56,898 bases of DNA, taken from JAISGQ01 sp045534445 (GTDB lineage: Bacteria > Bacillota > Clostridia > Oscillospirales > Acutalibacteraceae). The notes under the pieces are model-generated. The model ran no database searches. It was not told the origin of the DNA and saw only the letters and a list, made by a program, of their open reading frames with translations. Positions 17,565 to 26,859 of the stretch are shown here, piece after piece. Every line of letters begins with the position of its first letter. Positions within the stretch are counted from its first letter, which is position 1. The stretch is from assembly GCA_045534445.1 (NCBI GenBank), contig JAZSJQ010000043.1, positions 1-56,898 on the forward strand, in the 5' to 3' direction. The position numbers and the translations under genes were made by a program.

Positions 17565-18053
17565 TCAATCAAAGGGATAACCTTTTCCGTCGGTCTTTAT
17601 AACTCGTGCTGTCACGAGGATCGCTTCGACCACCGCAATCCCCCAGCTTATGAGCAATGCTCTACCTATTTTCAGCCACGGAAATATCATTCCGAGAATT
17701 ATCAGCAGAATGTGAAGAATACCGCGCAGATAATAGCGCCCGTAGAAATCATGTATCCCAAGCGCACCCGTCGCCATCAGCGCAAGAAGCACCACTCCAA
17801 GCCTGCTTCGCTTTTCCGATTCTTCAACATAATAATATGCATTGTCCTTCTCCACTATGGTGTGGGGATACGGAGAAACATAGGGCATATGCTTCGGCTT
17901 TCCGCACCCGAAGGGCATATCATACGGACATTTTTCGCAGTTTCCGTCACAGTCACGCTCCTGCTTCATTCTGCAGGGACTGCCGCATCTGGGACAGAAA
18001 AGATCGTAATCGCGGCACTTTTCTCCGCATTTCACACAGACAATAAGCGACAT
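17565..18053 (-). CDS. zinc-ribbon and TM2-domain membrane protein
   Basis: A 162-residue protein. The N-terminus has CVKCGEKCRDYDLFCPRCG, a C4 zinc ribbon, and a further Cys-rich stretch (CDGNCEKCPYDMPFGCG). The C-terminal ~75 residues form a TM2 domain: SRLGVVLLALMATGALGIHDFYGRYYLRGILH, with two transmembrane helices joined by the conserved HDFYGR-type loop. TM2 proteins are small membrane proteins of generally unknown role. ATG at 18051-18053 follows GAGGGG. A 60-bp gap separates it from the gene upstream, and co-transcription is possible. Confidence 0.8.
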   Translation of the reverse strand: MSLIVCVKCGEKCRDYDLFCPRCGSPCRMKQERDCDGNCEKCPYDMPFGCGKPKHMPYVSPYPHTIVEKDNAYYYVEESEKRSRLGVVLLALMATGALGIHDFYGRYYLRGILHILLIILGMIFPWLKIGRALLISWGIAVVEAILVTARVIKTDGKGYPFD

Positions 18054-18113
18054 TAATATCCCCTCTTCCCGTAATATTCTGTTTTTATACTCTTTTCTTA
18101 TCTAAGCCGACTT

Positions 18114-18929
18114 TTATCTGCGGCGTGATGCCTGAAGCCTCTCGGCAGTTGCCTGTGCCTCGGCAAGCTTTCTTGCTGTGGAAACAGGCTCGGGCTTTAC
18201 TTCCTTGCCGATGAACTTTCTGCCTGCTATCCATGCCTTACGAAGCTGGTCGCTCAGCTTGCTTTCAGCATATGCGCGATGCTCGCTGTCCATGATGGAA
18301 TTGAGAAGCACCTGAACAATAATGCTTTTTGTATCCATATCGCCCTTCTCGTAAGAGTTTGAAAGCAACTCGAAGAAGGGGTTGAGTCTTGCCTTGTTGC
18401 CCTTTTTAAGGTTATCAGCCAGTGCAGCGCACACGGTCTCCTCGCAGAACTTCAGAGGGAGTATCTCACCGTAATACTCCTTGTGGGAGATAAGGGGTAT
18501 CCTGCACTCGGGGAAGGAGGTGGGGATCCTGTTGACAAAGAAATTGACATCCATGCTGTCCCCGGACTCTTCCTTCTTTGCCTGCTTTGCAACAGCGGCA
18601 AGACGGTCCTTGGAAGGACGGACGGGAGTTGAAAGTGTATCAAGGAAGTCAAGAGCAACGCTTACAGCCTCACGCTCGCCGTCGCCGCCTGCCTCGTCAA
18701 AATAATAGGTCTGGACATGACCGCAGTCATCTGCACTTGCATTTGCCTCTCCCTTGCAGAGATAGAAGCGCTTTTCATTCTTTGCGTACTTTATAAGGAG
18801 CGTATCAGCCTCGCTGTTATAAAGAACATAAGGGTTATTGCCTGCGGAAGTACCCTCACCCTTTACATAGCCCTTTGCAATAAGCTCGGGCTCCATTTTG
18901 CCGATGCAGATCTCAAAAAAGTTTGCCAT
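18114..18929 (-). CDS. soluble protein of unknown function
   Basis: A 271-residue protein without signal peptide or membrane segment. The first ~110 residues look alpha/beta (MANFFEICIGKMEPELIAKGY). The rest is helical and ends in a basic tail (AQATAERLQASRRR). No metal or catalytic motif is evident and I do not recognise a family. The start is preceded by GGAGGA. It has a very good promoter of its own, suggesting steady expression, and a palindrome (18988-19008) in its leader. Confidence 0.6.
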   Translation of the reverse strand: MANFFEICIGKMEPELIAKGYVKGEGTSAGNNPYVLYNSEADTLLIKYAKNEKRFYLCKGEANASADDCGHVQTYYFDEAGGDGEREAVSVALDFLDTLSTPVRPSKDRLAAVAKQAKKEESGDSMDVNFFVNRIPTSFPECRIPLISHKEYYGEILPLKFCEETVCAALADNLKKGNKARLNPFFELLSNSYEKGDMDTKSIIVQVLLNSIMDSEHRAYAESKLSDQLRKAWIAGRKFIGKEVKPEPVSTARKLAEAQATAERLQASRRR

Positions 18930-18987
18930 TTTGCGTATTCCTCCGTATTGGGGCGTGCCGTCTCACGGTGCGCCGATTCATTATAAC

Positions 18988-19008
18988 AATGTATATAAAA
19001 CATACATT
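18988..19008. promoter_or_regulatory. palindrome in the leader of the gene at 18114-18929
   Basis: AATGTAT-N7-ATACATT (18988-19008) is a perfect inverted repeat just downstream of the predicted -10, a suitable place for a repressor. No regulator is encoded nearby. Confidence 0.35.
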
Positions 19009-19017
19009 TCTGCTGTG

Positions 19018-19046
19018 ATTATATCATATGACGCATATTAAATCAA
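19018..19046 (-). promoter_or_regulatory. promoter of the gene at 18114-18929
   Basis: On the minus strand TTGATT (19041-19046) and TATAAT (19018-19023) are spaced by 17 bp. Confidence 0.65.
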
Positions 19047-19066
19047 TAAAGCCCGTGTTAAATTTG

Positions 19067-20509
19067 CTATCCTGAAATAATAGTTGCGTCAGGGTATACC
19101 TCCATGTTTGCCCTGTTGCTGCTTTTACTGCTCATGGAAAGGGAAAGGGCTATGGGACCCACTCTGCCGAGGAACATTGTCATACACAGCACCACCATTG
19201 AAAGGGACGGCAGATATCCTGTTATTCCTGCCGTTACGCCAACGGTGCCGAAAGCACTGACCGACTCGTAAAGGGCATCTATGGCGCGCACCTTACCGCC
19301 CATCTGAGCAAGTATCACAACAGTTGCAGCGATTACCGCCGCAAGAGCGGTGGCACATATTGCAAGAGCACGGTAGACAGTTTCTCTTGTTATCCTTCTC
19401 TTGCCGATAATTGGGTGGTCATAGCCACGCAGAGTACACACCACCGTAAAGACAAGCACTACCATGGTGGTAGTCTTGACGCCGCCGCCCGTGGAGCCCG
19501 GGGACGCGCCTATAAACATAAGTACACAGTAGAAAAGCTTTGTAAAGCCGCTTGCATTTCCTATGTCAACCGAGGCAAAACCTGCGGAGCGTGTACACAC
19601 CGACTGGAAGAAGGAATTTGCAAGCTTATCCTCAAAGCTCATGCCTGCAAGCACTCCGTTCCATTCTGCCGCAAGGAAGAAAACCGTTCCCACCGCCAGA
19701 AGCACCGCCGAAGCTACACATACTATCTTTGTATGCATCATGAGATTTCGCGGTTTGCCGCCCTCTCGGATAACATTGATTATGTCATAGAATACCACAA
19801 AGCCCAGTCCGCCAAGTATGATTATTCCCGACAGCACCATAAGCACATAGGGCTCGGAATTAAGAGACACGACACTGTCCCCTCTTCCCAATACATCAAA
19901 GCCTGCATTGCAGTATGCGGAAATGGCGGTAAACACCGAACTCCACACGCCCTTTACAAAGCCGAACCGCGGTATGAACTCAAAAGACAGCAGAATCGCG
20001 CCTGCTCCCTCGCATATAAGGGTAACGCCCGCCGCAACTTTAAGCACCCCTCGCGTTCCGCCCATATCGAGATAGCCCGTTGATTCCTGGGCTATTCGCA
20101 GGCTTCTGAGACCCAGCCGCTGTCTTAATGACAGGGCGAGTGAGGTAACTATTGTCATTGCCCCCAGACCGCCTGTCTGGATAAGAAGAATTATAACTAT
20201 CTGCCCGAAAAGAGACCAGTGCGTTGCAGTGTCAAAGGGGGTAAGTCCCGTGACACAGGTGGCGCTTGTAGCAACAAAAAGCGCCTGCACAAGATTTGTG
20301 GGCTCCTCGCCCTCCTTTACCGAAAAGGGCAGAAGGAGAAGCAGTGTGCCAAGGGTGATTATAACTGCAAAGCTTATGGGTATGAGCCTGTGAGCAGGTA
20401 TCTTCTCTATCCTGCGCGCAATATATCTTATCGCTCTGCGGATACGCTGATAGGTCGTGTGCAGATATTTTTTGATTTTTTCGGAAAAGCCTTCCGCTTT
20501 CTTTGCCAC
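19067..20509 (-). CDS. ktrB: Ktr/Trk-type potassium uptake membrane subunit
   Basis: A 480-residue K+ channel-like transporter of the TrkH/KtrB family. The four pore loops with filter glycines are visible: SATCVTGLTP, SAYCNAGFDV, IGASPGSTGGGVKTTT and SAFGTVGVTAG. A basic cytoplasmic N-terminus precedes the first helix. It normally works with a cytoplasmic KtrA/TrkA nucleotide-binding subunit, which is not encoded in this window. The start is GTG (20507-20509) with AGGAG about 10 bases upstream. It follows a lipoprotein gene by 31 bp and is probably the last gene of the neopullulanase/ABC run. Possible roles are K+ or Na+ uptake for turgor. Confidence 0.9.
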   Translation of the reverse strand: MAKKAEGFSEKIKKYLHTTYQRIRRAIRYIARRIEKIPAHRLIPISFAVIITLGTLLLLLPFSVKEGEEPTNLVQALFVATSATCVTGLTPFDTATHWSLFGQIVIILLIQTGGLGAMTIVTSLALSLRQRLGLRSLRIAQESTGYLDMGGTRGVLKVAAGVTLICEGAGAILLSFEFIPRFGFVKGVWSSVFTAISAYCNAGFDVLGRGDSVVSLNSEPYVLMVLSGIIILGGLGFVVFYDIINVIREGGKPRNLMMHTKIVCVASAVLLAVGTVFFLAAEWNGVLAGMSFEDKLANSFFQSVCTRSAGFASVDIGNASGFTKLFYCVLMFIGASPGSTGGGVKTTTMVVLVFTVVCTLRGYDHPIIGKRRITRETVYRALAICATALAAVIAATVVILAQMGGKVRAIDALYESVSAFGTVGVTAGITGYLPSLSMVVLCMTMFLGRVGPIALSLSMSSKSSNRANMEVYPDATIISG

Positions 20510-20540
20510 GCACCTTGCACTCCTTTCCTGCGTCTGCTTT

Positions 20541-21479
20541 TTACGGCTTCAGAGTTACCTCACAGCTATCGGTCACGGTGGTCATGCCGTCAAAGGCATA
20601 TGTTCCGTTCTCTGTCTGAAGCTTCATCACGCTGTAGTAGATTATTCTGTTCCGTGAGCTTTGCAGAAGTCTGTCAGAGCTCATGATATCAAGAGTACCT
20701 GTATACTCCTCGGCACCCGTATATTCAATGGAGTAGTCTTCCCCTGTTTCAGTTTCGGGCAGACCGTACTCACTGACGGGTGTCATCTTGAAGCTTATTA
20801 TGCTTTCTGATATTTTCGATACTCCGTAATCCATCTCCATGTCGGTTTCCCTGTCAACCGTCTGGGAATGGGAAATAACCGTATCCTTTGTGACGGTTTC
20901 GGGAAGCGAAAGCAGAAGCTCCTCTGCTATGGCTCTTATTTCAGCCTCTCCCAACAGCGCCGATGCGCCCTCAACCTCGGAATACAGCTTCTTTGTGCCT
21001 CCTACGGACTTTATTTTATAATCCTTATCAAAGTCAACGGTGAAGCTGTGACCGATTATATCGAAGAATATCTCGGAATCCGCATACTTCGTGCTTTCGT
21101 CGGCAGTGTCGTATATCACCGTCTCTTTTCCGTTCTCCGAATAGGTGTAGCTTCTGCGCGCAATGGTGAATTCAATGCGAAGACCGTCCTCGGTCTTTTC
21201 CGCAGTAAAATCATACCAGCTCTTCATGTCCCATTCCGTGTCCATGACCACTCCGCCCTCGTCTGCATAACGGGAATTTTGCAGGAAGGAACACAGCATG
21301 GTATATTCTCCGCCGCCGATTACGGGCGCGGATATCTCCTCAAGTGAGCTTATATGCTCGGTTACGGGTGCAGAGGGTGTGACATCGGGTGTTGAATAAT
21401 AGTCGCTGTTGTCACACTTACAGCCGCTCAATGCCGACAGCACCATAAGCACTGCCAGGAAAAGGGAAATATATTTCAT
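20541..21479 (-). CDS. lipoprotein of unknown function
   Basis: A 312-residue lipoprotein. Its signal sequence ends LSALSGC, with Cys about residue 20. A Ser/Thr/Pro-rich spacer follows, then a beta-rich body with repeated paired strands (SWYDFTAEKTEDGLRIEF and YTGTLDIMSSDRLLQ). The pattern resembles DUF6263-type periplasmic or surface proteins, a weak assignment. It lies 28 bp after the ABC permease gene and 31 bp before ktrB, so it probably belongs to that operon and may be an accessory subunit. Confidence 0.65.
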   Translation of the reverse strand: MKYISLFLAVLMVLSALSGCKCDNSDYYSTPDVTPSAPVTEHISSLEEISAPVIGGGEYTMLCSFLQNSRYADEGGVVMDTEWDMKSWYDFTAEKTEDGLRIEFTIARRSYTYSENGKETVIYDTADESTKYADSEIFFDIIGHSFTVDFDKDYKIKSVGGTKKLYSEVEGASALLGEAEIRAIAEELLLSLPETVTKDTVISHSQTVDRETDMEMDYGVSKISESIISFKMTPVSEYGLPETETGEDYSIEYTGAEEYTGTLDIMSSDRLLQSSRNRIIYYSVMKLQTENGTYAFDGMTTVTDSCEVTLKP

Positions 21480-21507
21480 CTCTTATTGTCCTTTCAAGGG
21501 TTTGCTC

Positions 21508-22686
21508 TTACTTTATATCCCTTCTCGTTCCGATATAGCCGCCTGTCACAAATACGAGCCAGTAAAGGGCGGCACAGAGCCAGGATACAATGTGACCTGC
21601 CGATGCAAAGTTGGGAATTCCTCTGAGAGGTGCTGATATATCCAGCACCGCAAAAATTGAAAGTCCTGTGATTATATTGCCCGATGCGCCTGCCGATCTT
21701 CCAAGCACCATTGCACCGAGGCACAGTATTGCCGTAAGAGCGGTTGCCGCACCCTGACTGCGTGTAAGGGTGGATACTGCCGCGCTGAAGGCGGTGAGTA
21801 TAAGCGCGGACGCAAATATGCAGAGACCCAGCTCAACAGAATAGGAAAAAAAGCTTACTGCGCTGACATTTTCGCCCAGCACCCTCATACAGCTTCCTTC
21901 GTATATGATTCCGCCGCAGCCTATCATTGAGCCGAATACCGCCCCTGCCCACGATGAGGCGCAGAGCAGCAGGGCGAAAAGTGACGCGGACAGATACTTC
22001 GCGAAGTACTGCTTGAGTCTTGTTGCAGGCATGGTGTAAAGGGTATTCATAACACCCGTTTTCAGCTCACCTGCGGTCTTTGAGGACATTACTCCGGAGG
22101 CAAAGACTCCTACGGGAAGAAGCATGAGCCACAGGGTGATATAAATTACATTCCATGTACGGGAATGACCTGCAGGCTCGTCTCTTTCAAGGCACTTGTT
22201 GATGATAAGAGCCTCTCTCACGCACTCCTGCTTCAGTACGGTGTAATATCCGCGCTCGCTGCCCGATGAGGCTTCCGCCATGTCATTGTACTCATTGTTG
22301 AGAGCAGAAAGCTCCGCGTATCTTGCCTTGTAGGCATCGCGCCAGTTATCGTATGTATAGGTTTTAAGCACGACCTCCGTGCCGTCCTGCTCAGGAGCCG
22401 CATCGCTTGCAGAAATATCACTCTCTGAAATATCACCGCTCGATATTACTTCCTGTATCTCTTCTTTGACCGTTTCCTCAACGGTATATTCCTGCGGTGC
22501 ATTGACGGAGGGTTCATTTATTCTGTCTGTTACAGCCGAAGGCAGGAGGCTTTCCTCACCGCCCGAGGCGAGAGTCAGGGAAAGCACCAGTGCTATGACA
22601 AAAACCGCCGCCAGCGCAAGCACCGCGCCTCTGCCTGCATAGAGTCTCATGTTTTCCGCATGAAGGGAACGAAGCAGCTTACCCAT
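21508..22686 (-). CDS. ABC-2 type permease, partner of the ATPase upstream
   Basis: A 392-residue membrane protein with one N-terminal helix (VLALAAVFVIALVLSLTL), an extracytoplasmic stretch of about 130 residues, then five or six helices in the C-terminal half. Its ATG at 22686 overlaps the ATPase stop by one base (TGATG), so the two are coupled. GGAGGGG lies upstream. The extracytoplasmic stretch contains a short acidic repeat, SGDIS-ESDIS-ASDAA (residues 83-97), resembling the insert in RnfG of this same window. The substrate is unknown. Such transporters export drugs, lipids or peptides, or act in bacteriocin immunity. Confidence 0.8.
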   Translation of the reverse strand: MGKLLRSLHAENMRLYAGRGAVLALAAVFVIALVLSLTLASGGEESLLPSAVTDRINEPSVNAPQEYTVEETVKEEIQEVISSGDISESDISASDAAPEQDGTEVVLKTYTYDNWRDAYKARYAELSALNNEYNDMAEASSGSERGYYTVLKQECVREALIINKCLERDEPAGHSRTWNVIYITLWLMLLPVGVFASGVMSSKTAGELKTGVMNTLYTMPATRLKQYFAKYLSASLFALLLCASSWAGAVFGSMIGCGGIIYEGSCMRVLGENVSAVSFFSYSVELGLCIFASALILTAFSAAVSTLTRSQGAATALTAILCLGAMVLGRSAGASGNIITGLSIFAVLDISAPLRGIPNFASAGHIVSWLCAALYWLVFVTGGYIGTRRDIK

Positions 22687-23651
22687 CAATAATCCCCTCC
22701 CATATATCCGTATTCCTTCAGCTCACTGTCATCAGCAACAGAAGGACGCTCACGGAGAAGTCTGTAGTACGCTTCCTCAAGAGATATCTCATGGGGACGT
22801 GCCTCATAAACCATGTAGCCCGCAGAAAAGAGCATGGCTGTTATCTTGGGAACGAGGGACTGTTCGCAGTCAAAGACAACGTAGCCGTTGCGCACCTCAC
22901 AGCCCACGCTCATGGCTTCAAAAATATGCTTTGCCGCATCTGCAGGTCTGTCAACCAGCATTCGCTGGGAAACCTTGCCCGTACCGAACTTGCGGAGTCT
23001 TTCCACTGTAGAAACGCCGATCAGCACACCCTCTTCAAGGACAGCCACCCTCTTGCAGGTCTTTTCAAGCTCGCGCATCTGATGGCTGGTCATGATAACC
23101 GCGGTTCCGAAATCTCTCGTCATGGAGAAGAGAATCTTTCTGACGCTGAGAAATTCCACGGGGTCAAGTCCGTCTATAGCCTCGTCAAGGAGAAGCAGTC
23201 TCGGAGTGTGCATAATTGCGGAGGCTATGGCAAGGCGCTTGAGTTCCCCCTTCGAATAGGTCTCCACCTTATTGTCCGCAACATAGCCGAGACCCAGCAT
23301 ATCGATAACGTCATTGATTCGCTCACGGGGTATATTGCCCCTCTGCACCGCAAGACTTTTAAGGTTCTTGAAGCCGCTGAGATTCTCATAAAACTTGGGG
23401 TTGTCGGTTACAACACCTGTCAGCCTCATGCACTTTTCAAAATCTCGATGAAGATTCACTCCGCCGATATAGATATTTCCCGAATCGGGCATGACAAGAC
23501 CTGCGGTCATATTGATAAGGGTGGACTTGCCCGCACCGCAGGGACCCAGCAGACCCAGTATCTCTCCTGCCTGCACTCCCAGAGTGACATCGCGTATGAT
23601 ATCGGCTCTGCCCTTTTTCTTGTTCAGATTTTCAATCGTGAGCATCTGCAT
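22686..23651 (-). CDS. ABC transporter ATP-binding protein
   Basis: A 321-residue ATPase. Walker A is GPCGAGKST (Cys replaces the common Asn). The Q-loop region reads VVTDNPKFYENLSG. The signature is YSKGELKRLAIA rather than LSGGQ, and Walker B is LLLLDEAIDGLDP. The H-loop is TSHQ. A C-terminal extension of ~100 residues is typical of the CcmA/NatA-like group. ATG at 23651 has a GGTGGG-type ribosome site. It is coupled to the permease gene and starts 30 bp after the neopullulanase gene, with no terminator between them. Confidence 0.88.
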   Translation of the reverse strand: MQMLTIENLNKKKGRADIIRDVTLGVQAGEILGLLGPCGAGKSTLINMTAGLVMPDSGNIYIGGVNLHRDFEKCMRLTGVVTDNPKFYENLSGFKNLKSLAVQRGNIPRERINDVIDMLGLGYVADNKVETYSKGELKRLAIASAIMHTPRLLLLDEAIDGLDPVEFLSVRKILFSMTRDFGTAVIMTSHQMRELEKTCKRVAVLEEGVLIGVSTVERLRKFGTGKVSQRMLVDRPADAAKHIFEAMSVGCEVRNGYVVFDCEQSLVPKITAMLFSAGYMVYEARPHEISLEEAYYRLLRERPSVADDSELKEYGYMGGDY

Positions 23652-23681
23652 GACATTTCACCCACCGTTACATTAAGATTT

Positions 23682-25538
23682 TCAGACTGATATTTTAAGA
23701 ACCACCGCTGATTTTGCAGGCAGTGCAAGATGTCTTCCGCCGTTGTACTCTCCGTGGATACATTCCGCCTCAAGGAACTCATACGGAAGCTCTATCGCTT
23801 CATCGTTCCATGCCGCATTTATGGCTACCAGCACGGCATCCTTTTCTCCGCGGCGGATATACGCCATGGCAGAACGCTTTGCATATACCGGCTCAAAGCT
23901 GCCTTCTCTGAGGCAATCGAGAGAAGAACGAAGCTTTCCGAGATAGATGAACCACAAAAGCAGCTCCTTATCCTCTCTTCCCCAGGGGTATGTCCTGCGG
24001 CAGAAGGGATCCTTGTAGCCCTGCATACCTACCTCGTCACCGTAGTAGATGCTGGGCACACCGGGTAGGGTGTACTGCATCATGGTTGCTATCTTCAGAA
24101 GGTCCTTGCCCGTTTTCATCTGCTCGTAGCTTAAGCTGTTTGCAGCCTGCCACGCGCGGTCACGTCCTCTTAAAGGCTCACCGCCCAGCAGTGTCAGAGC
24201 GCGCATGGTATCGTGAGAACCGATAAGGTTCATGAGATTGTGTATTACCTGAGGGGGATAGTTTTCCATTACGTTTAGAATACACTCCATTGCATGGGAG
24301 GCATCCCAGCCTGTCACAAGTCCCAGAATGGCATCCTTGAAAACGTAATTCATTACGGTGTCAAGCTGTCTGCCTGTGAAGTAGCGTCTGAGAGAGCCGT
24401 ATGCGACCTTGTTGGAGGCGTCCTCCCATACCTCGCCCATTATGATGGCGTCCTTCTTTTCTGCCTTTACAGCTTTTCGCAGCTCATCGAGGAATTCGTC
24501 GGGCAGCTCGTCGGCAACATCAAGGCGCCAGCCGTCTGCGCCAAGTCTCAGCCAGCGGCGAAGTATTCCGTTTTCACCGCAGATGTAGTCGATATATGCC
24601 TGCCTTGTTTCCTCCACCTCGGGCAGGGTCTCAAAGCCCCACCAGCTTCGGTATTCATAAGGCCATTTCTTGAAATCGAACCAATCATAATAGGGGGATT
24701 CCTCTGAATTGTAAGCGCCGACGGTCTTGTAACGCTTATTCTTGTTGAAGTAAACGCTGTCGGAGCCTGTGTGGGAAAACACACCGTCAAGAATGACTCT
24801 TATCCCTCTTTTATGGCACTGGTCGCAGAGGTTTTTAAAGTCCTCCTCCGTTCCCAGAAGAGGGTCTATCCGCTCGTAGAATGCCGTTGCATAACGGTGA
24901 TTCTCGTGAGCTTCGAAAATGGGGTTCATGTATATACAGGTGACTCCCAGCTCAGAGAGTCTGTCAAGCTTTTTGACTATACCGTTGAGATTTCCGCAGA
25001 AATAGTCATTGTTCAGCACTCTGCCCTTATCGTCGGGCATCCAGACAACCTCTTCGTCCCAGCTTTCGTGTATCACTCTGTCGGGGAAGGGATTCTTCGT
25101 TTCCCCGAAATGGGCAAAGCGGTCGGGAAATATCTGATAGATTATGCCGCCTGAAAGCCAGTCGGCAGTTTCAAAGTCCTTTTCATATACCGTAAGCTGG
25201 AAAGGTGTGGGATGGGGTGTAAAAACACCTACGCTTCCGAAATCCCTGCCTATTTTCTTGGCGCTTGACACACAGTCAAGCTCAAAGTAATAATGCCAGA
25301 GACCTGCACTTTTCGGCGTGAAGTCAACCTCCCACCATTCATGGTCTCTGCCCTCCATGCCGCACCAGAACATATTGCCCACTTCGGTATCGCCTGTATG
25401 CTCATTCCTGAACATCACATCGACGCCCGATGCGGATATATATCTCGGCAGGCACACTCTGAAATGTACCTGCGTATTTTCAGCCACCGCTCCCGTGGGA
25501 TTTTTGTATGCGGTGTTTCTGGAATCGAATATCTTCAA
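23682..25538 (-). CDS. alpha-amylase family enzyme (neopullulanase/cyclomaltodextrinase-like, GH13)
   Basis: A 618-residue cytoplasmic enzyme without signal peptide. An N-terminal beta-domain (1-125) resembles CBM34. The (beta/alpha)8 catalytic domain begins GGIIYQIFPDRFAHF. Catalytic residues are Asp340 (DGWRLDVADE), Glu369 (IMGEVWED) and Asp in IGSHDTMR. It probably hydrolyses imported maltodextrins or cyclodextrins. The start is taken as TTG (25536-25538), with AAGGGTG 6 bases upstream. The next in-frame ATG upstream (25571) abuts the promoter -10 and has no ribosome site. It heads a five-gene run (ABC ATPase, permease, lipoprotein, KtrB). Confidence 0.88.
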   Translation of the reverse strand: MKIFDSRNTAYKNPTGAVAENTQVHFRVCLPRYISASGVDVMFRNEHTGDTEVGNMFWCGMEGRDHEWWEVDFTPKSAGLWHYYFELDCVSSAKKIGRDFGSVGVFTPHPTPFQLTVYEKDFETADWLSGGIIYQIFPDRFAHFGETKNPFPDRVIHESWDEEVVWMPDDKGRVLNNDYFCGNLNGIVKKLDRLSELGVTCIYMNPIFEAHENHRYATAFYERIDPLLGTEEDFKNLCDQCHKRGIRVILDGVFSHTGSDSVYFNKNKRYKTVGAYNSEESPYYDWFDFKKWPYEYRSWWGFETLPEVEETRQAYIDYICGENGILRRWLRLGADGWRLDVADELPDEFLDELRKAVKAEKKDAIIMGEVWEDASNKVAYGSLRRYFTGRQLDTVMNYVFKDAILGLVTGWDASHAMECILNVMENYPPQVIHNLMNLIGSHDTMRALTLLGGEPLRGRDRAWQAANSLSYEQMKTGKDLLKIATMMQYTLPGVPSIYYGDEVGMQGYKDPFCRRTYPWGREDKELLLWFIYLGKLRSSLDCLREGSFEPVYAKRSAMAYIRRGEKDAVLVAINAAWNDEAIELPYEFLEAECIHGEYNGGRHLALPAKSAVVLKISV

Positions 25539-25575
25539 AAAATTCACCCTTTGGAACTGATTAGTTAACATTACT

Positions 25576-25604
25576 ATTATAACGCAGTTAAACGATAAAG
25601 GCAA
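25576..25604 (-). promoter_or_regulatory. promoter of the neopullulanase gene
   Basis: On the minus strand TTGCCT (25599-25604) and TATAAT (25576-25581) are separated by 17 bp. The start codon at 25538 lies about 38 bp downstream. This placement is the main argument for the TTG start. Confidence 0.7.
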
Positions 25605-25620
25605 GTATAAGAGAAATCAG

Positions 25621-25645
25621 AAAAAGCTCCCTTTGGGAGCTTTTT
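25621..25645 (-). terminator. rho-independent terminator of the LRR gene
   Basis: AAAAAGCTCCC (25621-25631) pairs with GGGAGCTTTTT (25635-25645) with a 3-base loop. It lies 8 bp beyond the stop of the LRR gene and before the neopullulanase promoter. Confidence 0.8.
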
Positions 25646-25652
25646 CACTTTA

Positions 25653-26822
25653 TCAGTATCTTATTTCACAATCGGGGCGCTTCGTCGCTTCTTTCTTTGC
25701 CTCGCTGTCGGGAACGTCATTGTCGGCAAACTCAAGCAGCGTCAGGTTCTCAAGAGCGGCAATGGCTTTAAGGCTCTTTATCTTGTTCTGCCCGAAGGAC
25801 AGCTCTCTCAGCCCTGTAAGACCTGTCAGAGCCTTGAGGCTTGACACTCTGTTGCTGGAAAAATTAAGGCTGTAAAGTGCGGTAAGCTCAGAAAGAGCGG
25901 AAATATCCGACACATTGTTGTCCTGGAAGGAAAGGACACGAAGCTTTTTCATTCCGGATACAGCGGAGATATCCTCTATGCCGTTGCTGTTGAGTACAAG
26001 CTCGGTCATTTCAGTCATGCCCGCAACGGGAGAAATATCGGATATACTGTTATTGTCAATATTGAGCACGGTCAGACCTTTAAGCTCCTTTATCGGAGCA
26101 AGGCTCTCAACATAGCAGTTTCTCATGTGGAGTTCTCTCAGTGCCGTCAGACCTGAAAGCGCAGAGAGGTCGGAAATCGAATTGTCCGATATTACAAGCA
26201 CCTCGAGACCTGTCAGCTCCGATACGGGAGCAAGATCTGTTATCCTGTTGCCCGAAATGCTGAGCACCTTGAGATTCTTACATTTTTTCAAAGCCTCAAT
26301 GCTTTCGATGCTGTTGTCGTCAAGATACAGCTCCTCAAGCGCGGTGAGCTTTGAAAGTGTTGAAACGTCACTGATTTTATTGTACTTTGTTGTGGTGCTG
26401 AGTATCTCGTCAACCCCTGTGTAATAGGGGTCGGTGCTTTCGGTTACCGTAAGGGATCCGAGCTTCAGGGTCTTGAGATTCTTGCAGCCCGACAGAACCG
26501 AAATATCCTCGATCTCAGTGCCTGAAAGGTCGAGATAGGTAAGAGCGGAGAAGTGCTTGAGACCCGAAAAATCCTCTATCTTCTGCCCCGACAGATCAAG
26601 CCTTGTGGAAGATGTCGAGTATGTCTGTCCTGCAAAGGTGACCGTTTCGGGTTTCTTTTCGCCGCAGGCGTTGATTATGAGTATGATTATAAGGGCAAGT
26701 CCCAGTGCGATGGCTCCCATTATTATCTGAGGACGGTAATCCCACAGAAGTGAGCCGAGGCTTCCTGAGCGTCTGCGGCGCTTCTGGTAATTCGAGCCGC
26801 TGTAATACGCCTTTATTGCCAT
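25653..26822 (-). CDS. membrane-anchored leucine-rich-repeat protein
   Basis: A 389-residue protein starting at ATG 26822 (AAAGGAG nine bases upstream). A basic cytoplasmic segment (QKRRRRSG) is followed by one transmembrane helix (IIMGAIALGLALIIILII) at about 31-48, and an NACG at its end could be a lipidated cysteine. The exterior part holds about eleven ~22-residue LRRs of the internalin type (LTxLxxLxLxxNxIxDIxxLSxL). These proteins bind other proteins or glycans. It is divergent from the GH3 gene and followed by a terminator. The partner ligand is unknown. Confidence 0.8.
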   Translation of the reverse strand: MAIKAYYSGSNYQKRRRRSGSLGSLLWDYRPQIIMGAIALGLALIIILIINACGEKKPETVTFAGQTYSTSSTRLDLSGQKIEDFSGLKHFSALTYLDLSGTEIEDISVLSGCKNLKTLKLGSLTVTESTDPYYTGVDEILSTTTKYNKISDVSTLSKLTALEELYLDDNSIESIEALKKCKNLKVLSISGNRITDLAPVSELTGLEVLVISDNSISDLSALSGLTALRELHMRNCYVESLAPIKELKGLTVLNIDNNSISDISPVAGMTEMTELVLNSNGIEDISAVSGMKKLRVLSFQDNNVSDISALSELTALYSLNFSSNRVSSLKALTGLTGLRELSFGQNKIKSLKAIAALENLTLLEFADNDVPDSEAKKEATKRPDCEIRY

Positions 26823-26859
26823 ATGATACATCTCCTTTTCCGGAAGTTGTTCCGTCGGT

